A DNA stretch of 16,069 bases from assembly GCA_050115555.1 (NCBI GenBank), contig JASFQI010000083.1, positions 1 through 16,069 on the forward strand, given 5' to 3'. A model generated the notes under the pieces. It saw nothing but the letters and a program-made list of their open reading frames with translations, was not told the origin of the DNA and searched no databases. Shown here piece after piece: positions 7,783 through 13,957 of the stretch (position 1 is the first letter of the stretch; each line of letters starts with the position of its first letter). The stretch is from JASFQI01 sp050115555. Its GTDB lineage: Bacteria; Desulfobacterota; DSM-4660; Desulfatiglandales; HGW-15. Both the position numbers and the translations under genes were made by a program.

Positions 7783-8535
7783 GTGACAGCCCTCCGTTCT
7801 ACAGGCAATGCGAGCCTTCCCCTTGTTCCCTCTCGCCGTGGTTCCAGGGGAAAGCGGCGATGTCTTTCCTGCGGCACCCCGGACATGAACGGCGGTCGTC
7901 GCTACTGCTCCAAAGAGTGTCGCGAGCAGATGATGTGGGTTCTGTCCCTTTCCAAGGGGCTCCTCCGCGCATTCAATGCGCGCTATGCGGCCTTCTATTT
8001 CGACGACGAGCACGTGGTCCTGGATATCCTTCCCCTGCGCTCCGGCCACATCTCACGCTTTTCCTGCCGGCGACGTGGGGACCGAAAGCCGGCCGATGAT
8101 CTGAAGGCCCTGGTCCTCCAGAGCGGAGAGGAATGGCATGATCTGGTCAGCAACCACCATTCCAAGGGATATGCCACGCTGTTCCTGCTGCGCAGAAATC
8201 ATGATCATTCCCTGCAGCCCGAATCCGTAAAGCCGGACTGCCGCACGCGCCCGCGGTTTTCCCGCAAAGAAAGGGAGTCCATGAAAACCCTGAACATCGG
8301 GGTGAACGACCTCCTCTCGGCGCAGAGCGTTCTAAAAATAAAAAGTGCCTACAAGCAGAAGGCCAAGCTCCATCACCCGGACATGGGTGGGGATGCCGAG
8401 GACTTTCGCAGGCTGGCCGAGGCCCATCAACAGATGCTCCTGTGGGCGAAGAACCCTCAGTTCACGTCCCGCAAAGCACTCACCGACTGCTGGTCCTACG
8501 ACGGTTTCACGAACCGATGGGTCCCTCCCCTCTGA
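7783..8535 (+). CDS. Zinc-motif and J-domain (DnaJ-like) protein of unknown role
   Basis: The 250-residue protein combines an N-terminal Cys27-x2-Cys30...Cys42-x3-Cys46 motif (CLSCG...RRYCSKEC), which looks like a small zinc-binding site, a middle region of about 50-140 (including NARYAAFYF and HVVLDILPL) that I do not recognise, and a C-terminal J domain of about 170-225 with the diagnostic His198-Pro199-Asp200. The HPD loop implies stimulation of a DnaK/Hsp70 ATPase; no Gly/Phe region or DnaJ zinc-finger repeats are present, so it is not DnaJ itself. The start is inferred as GTG 7783, since CAGGAG lies ten bases upstream. The C-terminus ends shortly after the J domain (WSYDGFTNRWVPPL). It has its own promoter upstream and is followed after 115 bases by a sugar kinase, with no obvious functional link. 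Confidence 0.8.
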   Translation: MTALRSTGNASLPLVPSRRGSRGKRRCLSCGTPDMNGGRRYCSKECREQMMWVLSLSKGLLRAFNARYAAFYFDDEHVVLDILPLRSGHISRFSCRRRGDRKPADDLKALVLQSGEEWHDLVSNHHSKGYATLFLLRRNHDHSLQPESVKPDCRTRPRFSRKERESMKTLNIGVNDLLSAQSVLKIKSAYKQKAKLHHPDMGGDAEDFRRLAEAHQQMLLWAKNPQFTSRKALTDCWSYDGFTNRWVPPL

Positions 8536-8639
8536 GCCTTCAGGGCCGGGTTCTCACACGCGATCCTTTCATTCTCTTCCCGGAACAAGGGGTCAACCCG
8601 TCCTCCGGGGCGGTCGGGCCATCGGTTCCGGCCGGATTC

Positions 8640-8653
8640 GGAGTACGAATTTG
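8640..8653 (+). promoter_or_regulatory. Ribosome-binding site with TTG start for the GHMP kinase
   Basis: GGAG at 8640-8643 lies seven bases before TTG 8651. The alternative starts GTG 8666 and GTG 8672 have no Shine-Dalgarno sequence at the right distance. TTG is therefore the preferred start and suggests low translation. Confidence 0.5.
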
Positions 8654-9733
8654 TCTGGTTCACTCGTGTCCGTGAAGGACTTCCTGAAACGGAAACCCGT
8701 GGTCGCCACGGCGCCGTGCCGGGTCGACGTGGGCGGCACCTGGGACATCAAGGCGCTGGCCCTTCCCTGCGAGCGGGAGGACCCGGCCACGGTCAATGTG
8801 GCACTGGATCTACGCACACGTGTGCATCTTTTGCCCTATCGGGAAGGGTGCGTGCGCATGTCTTCGCGGGGGTTTCGCCCCGAGGGAGAGGCGCGTGATG
8901 CGGATACGCTTCCTTTTGACGCACCCCTCGGTCTTTTCTTTGCAGCCGTGTCGCGGTTCGGTTTTCACGGACTCGAGGTTCGCATCGAATCCCAGGCCCC
9001 GGTTCGATCGGCACTCGGGGGCTCCAGTACGGCCCTCACGGCCCTCATAAAGGCCCTTTCTCACCTGGGAGAACGATTGGGGAACAGGCCCTTACCACCA
9101 CGGGAAGTGCTTGCCCTGGGCTACCAGCTCGAGGACGCCCTTTCAGGGGGGTTCTGCGGGATGCAGGACCAGGCCGCGGCCGTTTACGGCGGAGTGAACC
9201 TGTGGCGATGGCGTTATGGAAGGGGGCGTACCCCGGTTATGCGGGAGGCCTTGCTGGACGCGAAGGGGTGCAGGGAGCTCGGCCGTCGCATGATCGTGGT
9301 CCACAGTGGTGTGGGTCACGACTCCGGCCGGATCAACCGCGGCTGGGTGGAGTCGTTTTTATCGGGGCGAAACCGCAAGGGCTGGTCCGCCGCCAACCGG
9401 GCGGTGCATCGTTTCGCCGGATTTCTCCAGGCACGGGATTGGTCCGGGGCGGCCCAGGCCCTTCGTGAGGAGATGGACATCCGGCGTGACATTACCCCGG
9501 ATGCCTTGATTCCGGAGACTCGAAGGCTGATCGAAGCGGCCGAGGCCGAAGGGTGTGGGGCTCGGTTCACCGGTGCAGGCGGCGGGGGAGCGGTCTGGGC
9601 GACAGGGTCCCTTCGGCGGGTTCAGGCCCTTCGATCCAGATGGGAGCGCCTTCTTGAACAGATGGAGGGAGGACGGATACTGCAGTGCCGGGTCGATCCT
9701 CAAGGGGTCCGGTGCGAGGGATTGAGGGGATGA
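8651..9733 (+). CDS. GHMP-family sugar kinase (heptose-7-phosphate kinase-like)
   Basis: It is a GHMP-superfamily kinase that phosphorylates a small-molecule hydroxyl or phosphate using ATP. With the TTG at 8651 it has 360 residues. The N-terminal segment APCRVDVGGTWDI (21-33) resembles the substrate-end motif 1. The ATP loop is PVRSALGGSSTAL (117-129), motif 3 is FTGAGGGGAVWA (306-317), and GMQDQAAAVYGGVN resembles the GxQDQYAA block of D-glycero-D-manno-heptose 7-phosphate kinases and fucokinase-type GHMP enzymes. A role in lipopolysaccharide or glycan precursor synthesis is inferred from that similarity only; the substrate is unknown, and no isomerase, phosphatase or nucleotidyltransferase gene is adjacent. 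It follows the J-domain gene after 115 bases and converges on the minus-strand gene whose stop lies 22 bases away, with no clear terminator between. Confidence 0.85.
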   Translation: MSGSLVSVKDFLKRKPVVATAPCRVDVGGTWDIKALALPCEREDPATVNVALDLRTRVHLLPYREGCVRMSSRGFRPEGEARDADTLPFDAPLGLFFAAVSRFGFHGLEVRIESQAPVRSALGGSSTALTALIKALSHLGERLGNRPLPPREVLALGYQLEDALSGGFCGMQDQAAAVYGGVNLWRWRYGRGRTPVMREALLDAKGCRELGRRMIVVHSGVGHDSGRINRGWVESFLSGRNRKGWSAANRAVHRFAGFLQARDWSGAAQALREEMDIRRDITPDALIPETRRLIEAAEAEGCGARFTGAGGGGAVWATGSLRRVQALRSRWERLLEQMEGGRILQCRVDPQGVRCEGLRG

Positions 9734-9755
9734 GAGAGGGCATTCATGGAGGTGC

Positions 9756-10403
9756 TTACGCCTTCCCGGTCTCCTTCATCACATCCATGAACACCTTGTA
9801 GAAACGCTCGTTTTCAGCCAGGGCCTTTTTCAGGATTGCAGAGAGTTTTTCCGCATCGCTCGAACGGATCACGAGATTTGCGCTCAAGGCAAAGGCCATC
9901 ATGTTGTCCATGGTCTGGAATTGATCGCCGATCAGGGCCAGAAACGTTTTTCTACGGAAAGGCATGGGGGAGTGATTGAGGGAATTGATGATGGGGCTGT
10001 GCTCCAGGGGCTGCCCGTCAAATCCATCGGCCAACACGATCAGGTCGAACACATGAAAGCGCATCTTGCCGATGGCCTCCCGCGTTCCCAGGGACTCCAC
10101 GAAACGGAATTCCTGATCTTCCACGGCCGCACGAACGAGGTTTTTTCGCGCCTCGTCACTATCCAGGACCAGGGCCAGTCGGGTCCCCTCTTCGTAGAAC
10201 CCGATGGATGTGTCCTCCCCGTAGTCAGCCGCTTCCGCCCCTGCTTCATCCATATCCGGGGCCGCTGGCGCCTCGGGTACCCGCGTGTCGATGGTGATCT
10301 TGTTCTTGCATGCAGGACAGGCAATCTGAATGACCTGGTTTTGAGGGACCTTCTCGTCGGGAATTCGCAATGTCTTCTTGCAGTGATCGCAAGTTACTTC
10401 CAT
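9756..10403 (-). CDS. MJ0042-type zinc ribbon protein with degenerate receiver-like domain
   Basis: The 215-residue protein starts with a zinc ribbon, Cys5-x2-Cys8 and Cys29-x2-Cys32 (VTCDHC...IACPAC), of the MJ0042/zinc-ribbon type. A low-complexity acidic/Ala-Pro linker covers about 41-66, followed by a domain of about 75-205 whose pattern of strands (RLALVLDSDE, FDLIVLADG, TFLALIGD, ANLVIRSSD) resembles a response-regulator receiver. The position expected for the phosphorylated Asp appears to be Ala125, with Asp126 beside it, so phosphorylation is doubtful. ATG 10403 follows an excellent AAGGAGG. Longer reading frames upstream overlap pilU and were not used. It is the last gene of the pilT-pilU operon, 52 bases after pilU, which suggests a role in pilus retraction or its control. 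The receiver assignment is inferred by eye and no symbol is warranted. Confidence 0.78.
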   Translation of the reverse strand: MEVTCDHCKKTLRIPDEKVPQNQVIQIACPACKNKITIDTRVPEAPAAPDMDEAGAEAADYGEDTSIGFYEEGTRLALVLDSDEARKNLVRAAVEDQEFRFVESLGTREAIGKMRFHVFDLIVLADGFDGQPLEHSPIINSLNHSPMPFRRKTFLALIGDQFQTMDNMMAFALSANLVIRSSDAEKLSAILKKALAENERFYKVFMDVMKETGKA

Positions 10404-10455
10404 GAATGTGCCTCCTTGATCCCGCCTCGTTTCGAAGTGTGCCGGTTCCGGGCGG

Positions 10456-11640
10456 TCATCTCCATTGCCCTTCCTCCTTGTCCTTCCCGTAGGAATCGTC
10501 CAGGGACAAATCATCAATGGATGTGGTTTTCTCTCCCCGGGAGGCCTTGATGGCGTCCATGGCGCGGCCCACCACCGCCCTTCTTGATGCGTAACTCAGA
10601 GCGGTCTCCTCGCTTATGAAGCCCTGCTGGTAGAGCTCGGCGATGCTCTGGTCGAAGGTCATCATGTTGAAGGCCTGGCTGCCCGCGATGATGTCGTAAA
10701 AGGTCTTGCCTTCGGACTCGCCGTTCAAGATCAAGTCCTTCACCCGCAGGTTCGTCCCCATGAGTTCGAAGGCGGCAATCCGTCCTCCGCCCTCCTTGGG
10801 AAGCAGCCGCTGGGATGCGATCCAGCGAAGGGTGTCGGTGAGTCGGATGCGAATCTGCTTCTCCTCCTCCTGCTCGAACATGCCCACGATTCGGTTGATC
10901 GTTTGCCCGGCATCCACCGTGTGAAGGGTGGTGAGCACGAGGTGGCCGGTTTCTGCGGCGGAAAGGCCGATTTCAACCGTCTCCCGGTCCCGCATCTCAC
11001 CCACGAGAATGACTTTTGGGGCCTGACGGAGGGCCGCGCGAAGCCCGGTGGAAAAGGCGTCGAAGTCGAGACCGAGCTCTCTCTGATTGAAGGTGGATTT
11101 CTTCTGGGAGTGAACGAACTCCACCGGGTCTTCCAGGGTGACCACGTGCACGGACTTCCTTTCGTTGATTTCATCCAGCACGGCGGCGAGCGATGTGGAC
11201 TTGCCGCTCCCGGTGGCCCCGGTAACAAAGATGATGCCGTTTCTCTCTTCGGCCATTTTCTTGAAGGCCGGCGGCAGCTTCATCTCCTCGATGGTCGGCA
11301 CCCGGGTGGCCAGCTGCCGCATCACGGTGGAGTAGCATCCTTTCTGGGAGAAGATGTTCACTCGGAAACGGGCCTTGCCGGCCAGCTGGTACGACATGTC
11401 GCAGGATCCCTGCATGAGCAGGTTTTTCGTCAGACGACGATCCCCGTTGATGAGGTTCAGCGCAAAGACCTCGGTTTGAAAAGGCGTCAGGCGATGGACG
11501 GGCGGGTTCAGGGGGACCGGCAGGAGCTCACCGGCCGATTCCACCTGAAACGGCTTGTCCACCGTGACGTTCAAGTCCGACACGTTGTCATGGGACTCGA
11601 GCATGGTCGTAAGGATGTGATCGATCTGCTGCCGTCTCAT
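10456..11640 (-). CDS. pilU: PilT/PilU-family type IV pilus retraction ATPase (PilU-like)
   Basis: It is a secretion-superfamily hexameric ATPase that works at the inner-membrane base of the type IV pilus. It has 394 residues. The Walker A GATGSGKST is at 141-149, the Asp box VVTLEDPVEFVH follows, then Walker B (ILVGEMRDRET) and the His box (TGHLVLTTLHT), all intact. It lacks the AIRNLIRE motif of true PilT; the equivalent region is LRVKDLILNG. It carries an extra C-terminal tail of about 28 residues rich in Asp, Glu and Ser, so a PilU-like accessory motor is more likely than a second PilT. It is 48 bases downstream of pilT in the same operon. The start ATG 11640 has AAGGGAG about ten bases upstream. 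The family is certain; PilU versus PilT-2 is a judgement. Confidence 0.9.
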   Translation of the reverse strand: MRRQQIDHILTTMLESHDNVSDLNVTVDKPFQVESAGELLPVPLNPPVHRLTPFQTEVFALNLINGDRRLTKNLLMQGSCDMSYQLAGKARFRVNIFSQKGCYSTVMRQLATRVPTIEEMKLPPAFKKMAEERNGIIFVTGATGSGKSTSLAAVLDEINERKSVHVVTLEDPVEFVHSQKKSTFNQRELGLDFDAFSTGLRAALRQAPKVILVGEMRDRETVEIGLSAAETGHLVLTTLHTVDAGQTINRIVGMFEQEEEKQIRIRLTDTLRWIASQRLLPKEGGGRIAAFELMGTNLRVKDLILNGESEGKTFYDIIAGSQAFNMMTFDQSIAELYQQGFISEETALSYASRRAVVGRAMDAIKASRGEKTTSIDDLSLDDSYGKDKEEGQWR

Positions 11641-11688
11641 GGGGGCGTACTCCCTTGGAAAAGGTTGAAAAGGCGAGAGCTTAGGGGC

Positions 11689-12771
11689 CTACACTTCGGT
11701 GAAGTCGGACGGCGGGTTTTTCAGAAACGGACGGAATTTGCCCTTGTCGTTCGCCTTGTTGTAAGCGTCGTCCGGACTGATTCGCTTCGCCTTGAGGTGC
11801 TCCATGATGGCGTCGTCCAGCGACTGCATGCCGTACTTCTTCCCCGTCTGGATCATGGAGGGAATCTGAAAGGTCTTGCCTTCGCGGATCAGGTTCCGCA
11901 CGGCCGGATTCGCAATCATGATCTCCAGCGCGGCGACCCGCCCCTTCGTGTCGATCCTCTTAAAGAGGGTCTGAGCCACCACGGCGCGCAGACCGTCCGC
12001 CAGGGTGTTGCGAACCTGCTCCTGCTGGCTCACGGGAAACACCTCAATGACCCGGTCCACGGTCTTGGCCGCACTCGTCGTGTGGAGTGTCGCGAACACG
12101 AGGTGACCGGTGGCCGAGGCCTCGATGGCGAGGCTGATGGTCTCCAAGTCGCGCATCTCCCCGACCATGATGATATCGGGATCCTCACGCAGGGCCCCGC
12201 GGAGGGCTGCGGAAAAGGACCGGGTGTGGAGGCCCACTTCCCGGTGATTGACCACGGCCTTCTGGCTCTGGTGCACGAACTCGATCGGGTCCTCGATGGT
12301 CAGAATGTGATCCTTGCGGCTTCGGTTCGCCTCGTCGACGACGGCGGCAAGGGTCGTGGACTTGCCGCTTCCCGTGGGTCCAGTAACGAGGACGAGCCCT
12401 CTCGGCAATGTGGAGAGCCGCTTGACGACCGGCGGCAGCCCCAGCTGCTCGCAGGTGAGGATCGTGGACGGAATTTCACGGAACACGGCGCCCACACCGT
12501 ACTTTTGCTGGAAAAAGTTGGCGCGGTACCTGGCAAGTCCCGGGATTTCGTAAGCAAAGTCCACATCGCCGGACTCCTCGAAGATCTTGATCTTTTCCTC
12601 TGCCGCGATCTCGTAAAGCATGCCCTTGAGGTTGTCGTTGTCCAAGGGCTTGTACTTCACGCGTTCCAGCTCCCCCTGAATGCGGAGCACCGGTTGCTGA
12701 CCGGATATAAGGTGGAGGTCACTCGCACCCTGCTCGTTCATAAGCTTGAAAAAGGCGTCGATCTGGGCCAT
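11689..12771 (-). CDS. pilT: Type IV pilus retraction ATPase PilT
   Basis: It powers depolymerisation of type IV pili, and hence twitching motility and DNA uptake. It has 360 residues, close to the usual length of about 345-370. The Walker A GPTGSGKST is at 131-139; the Asp box (ILTIEDPIEFVHQ), Walker B (DIIMVGEMRDLET) and His box (TGHLVFATLHT) follow. The PilT-specific motif appears as AVRNLIREGK with the downstream KYGMQSLDDAI segment, which sets it apart from the neighbouring pilU-like gene. ATG 12771 follows GGAGGA seven bases upstream. It is the first gene of a three-gene operon behind a promoter at 13101-13128 and a long structured leader. No pilin, assembly or PilB gene is in the window. 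Confidence 0.96.
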   Translation of the reverse strand: MAQIDAFFKLMNEQGASDLHLISGQQPVLRIQGELERVKYKPLDNDNLKGMLYEIAAEEKIKIFEESGDVDFAYEIPGLARYRANFFQQKYGVGAVFREIPSTILTCEQLGLPPVVKRLSTLPRGLVLVTGPTGSGKSTTLAAVVDEANRSRKDHILTIEDPIEFVHQSQKAVVNHREVGLHTRSFSAALRGALREDPDIIMVGEMRDLETISLAIEASATGHLVFATLHTTSAAKTVDRVIEVFPVSQQEQVRNTLADGLRAVVAQTLFKRIDTKGRVAALEIMIANPAVRNLIREGKTFQIPSMIQTGKKYGMQSLDDAIMEHLKAKRISPDDAYNKANDKGKFRPFLKNPPSDFTEV

Positions 12772-13094
12772 GGATTTCCTCCGGAAAGGGGAAGATCGCC
12801 GGTGCCGCTCCCTCTATGCACCGTCCGCCCGGGTGTCGTCAGGATCTTATGGGGGCGGTATCCCTGTTTTCGTTCTAAAAGTGCTTTTCCTGGGTTCTCT
12901 TTGCGCGGGGTCCCGCCGTTGGAAGAGGGACCCACCCGATGCGTCCGGGTTCGTGGTCTCGCCGGGTCCGATTGCTGTGTCGCCATCGCAGGGTGCCGGG
13001 TCTTTGTGGATCCTGACCTCTACATTCATCACCCTGGAGCGCTGTATTCCCTTTCTGGCGCGAGAAGCCAGGGGAACTGCGCTTAAAGGAAGCA
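12772..13094 (-). promoter_or_regulatory. Long structured 5' leader of the pilT operon
   Basis: From the promoter at 13101-13128 to the pilT start there are about 320 transcribed bases without a convincing gene. In order of transcription the RNA can form: a 10-bp stem with a 3-base bulge (13047-13051 plus 13055-13059 against 13067-13076, seven-base loop); a 7-bp CAGGGTG/CACCCTG stem enclosing 34 bases (13030-13036 with 12989-12995); a 6-bp stem (12964-12969 with 12928-12933) that encloses a 5-bp hairpin (12946-12950 with 12934-12938); and a short GCGG/CCGC hairpin (12905-12916). No recognised riboswitch signature, including c-di-GMP-I, was seen. It is a candidate cis-regulatory RNA. Confidence 0.5.
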
Positions 13095-13100
13095 AACGCA

Positions 13101-13128
13101 ATTATAATCCAAACAAACAGGGAGTCAA
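13101..13128 (-). promoter_or_regulatory. Sigma70-type promoter of the pilT operon
   Basis: On the minus strand TTGACT (13128-13123), a 16-base spacer and TATAAT (13106-13101) give a strong promoter match with an AT-rich surround. Predicted start is near 13094. It lies directly after the terminator-like signal of the upstream acetyltransferase gene, which supports an independent pilT transcript. Confidence 0.7.
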
Positions 13129-13132
13129 AGGT

Positions 13133-13177
13133 AAAAACTCCCCCCACCCTGGCCCTTCTCACGACTCAGGCGGAGGG
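13133..13177 (-). terminator. Possible intrinsic terminator of the GNAT gene
   Basis: On the minus strand CCCTCCGCC (13177-13169) can pair over nine positions, two of them G-U, with GGTGGGGGG (13148-13140), followed by AGTTTTT. The left arm overlaps the last codons of the acetyltransferase gene and the loop is 20 bases, so it is a plausible but not ideal terminator. Confidence 0.45.
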
Positions 13178-13776
13178 TTCTGGAGCTGCTTGACCATGAG
13201 CAGGGCGTCCTGACCGTTGGGGTAGAACGCCCGCTTGAGGCGAACGGACCGATACCCCGAACGCTCGAACAGGTTCCGGGCTGAATGATTGTCCGTGGCC
13301 GTGTGAAGCCATATCCGCTCGGCCCCCTGGCCATGAACCAACGTCTCGATCCGTCGCAGGAGGGCCCGGCCCGCGCCCCGGCGCCGATCGGCGGGATCTA
13401 CGGCAATGGCCAGGAGTTCAGCGCCGCGCGGCGGATCGGAACGGGCCGGGATCCGCTCCATCATGGCAAACCCTGCAGGCCTCCCGCAGATCTGTGCAAT
13501 CAAGGAGATCGCCTGCCCGGAATCGAGCCAACCCCGAATGATGTCCCCGTAAGAGCCGTAGGCCTGGAATGCAACTTCGCTGAGGCGGTGGATGAACCAG
13601 GCGTCCGAGGAGCGTGCATGCCGAATGGAAACCTGTCGGGGCCTGCGGCCGGGAAGATCCCGGGAAGACGATGGGGGGACGGAAGGACGACGAAGCCTGC
13701 GGTGGATCTTTCCCCGCGGGCTCAAGCGTCGAAGGCGCTTTACTTCCCCGTTCTTTCCGTATCGTCCGCCGCTCAT
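13159..13776 (-). CDS. GNAT-family N-acetyltransferase (RimI-like)
   Basis: It is a GCN5-related acetyltransferase using acetyl-CoA to acetylate an amine, in RimI-like members often a protein N-terminus or lysine. It has 205 residues. The first ~48 are Arg-rich and low complexity; the fold starts at VSIRHARSSD. The acetyl-CoA loop RRRGAGRALL is at 131-140 after the strand ELLAIAVDP, and the C-terminal NHSARNLFERSGY helix-turn is typical. ATG 13776 has no clear Shine-Dalgarno sequence, and the basic N-terminal stretch may be untranslated, but no better start was found within the frame. The substrate is unknown. The gene lies 181 bases downstream of a deacetylase gene on the same strand; a terminator-like signal and a repeat-like element separate them, so co-transcription is doubtful. 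Confidence 0.82.
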   Translation of the reverse strand: MSGGRYGKNGEVKRLRRLSPRGKIHRRLRRPSVPPSSSRDLPGRRPRQVSIRHARSSDAWFIHRLSEVAFQAYGSYGDIIRGWLDSGQAISLIAQICGRPAGFAMMERIPARSDPPRGAELLAIAVDPADRRRGAGRALLRRIETLVHGQGAERIWLHTATDNHSARNLFERSGYRSVRLKRAFYPNGQDALLMVKQLQNPPPES

Positions 13777-13850
13777 AAGCGTTTGTTTTTCTGTCTATGG
13801 AAGACCGGCTGTGAATTCATGACAACGTTTCGGAAAAGCCATGACATGTA

Positions 13851-13950
13851 TTCTTCACCCCAGGGAACACGGAGAGCACGAAGAATGAAGAAAAAAAAGG
13901 ATGGGGGATACCCCTGTTTGCTTTCTGTGCTCTTTATGGTTTGTAACGGT
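13851..13950. repeat. Degenerate palindromic intergenic element
   Basis: The gap between the two minus-strand genes holds an imperfect palindrome: AGAGCAC (13873-13879) matches GTGCTCT (13927-13933), TTCTTCA (13851-13857) matches TGAAGAA (13886-13892), and CACGGAGAGCACGAAG (13868-13883) is answered by a CTTTCTGTGCTCTTTATGG stretch (13921-13939). It looks like a decayed member of the dispersed CACGGAGA-type palindromes that I recall from intergenic regions of many environmental proteobacteria; that link is from memory and not tested here. Confidence 0.35.
13891..13914 (-). terminator. Possible terminator of the deacetylase gene
   Basis: On the minus strand GGGG-TAT-CCCC (13914-13904) is followed two to twelve bases later by a run of eight T (13898-13891). 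The stem is short with a three-base loop, so termination efficiency is uncertain, but the T-run is the best in the window and lies 44 bases after the deacetylase stop codon. Confidence 0.4.
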
Positions 13951-13957
13951 TATCCTC

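Noticed and set aside
7518..8099. Open frame on the plus strand overlapping the J-domain gene
   Set aside because: It spans the promoter and leader and is out of frame with the zinc-motif/J-domain protein, which has recognisable motifs.
8579..8609. Terminator between the J-domain gene and the kinase gene
   Set aside because: CCCGGA/TCCGGG and an inner GGG/CCC stem exist, but no T-run follows; the signal is weak in GC-rich sequence.
10903..13086. Open frame of 727 codons on the plus strand opposite pilT and pilU
   Set aside because: It is antisense to two ATPase genes with all motifs intact, and its Gly/His/Arg-rich translation resembles no protein family.
12772..13094. c-di-GMP-I (GEMM) riboswitch in the pilT leader
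   Set aside because: A short ACAAAG...CCGGC string on the minus strand recalled the GEMM core, but the conserved GCAAAGC and tetraloop-receptor parts are not present.
12746..13213. Small protein genes in the pilT leader, on either strand
   Set aside because: The open frames there lack ribosome-binding sites and conserved-looking sequence, and cross the promoter or pilT start.
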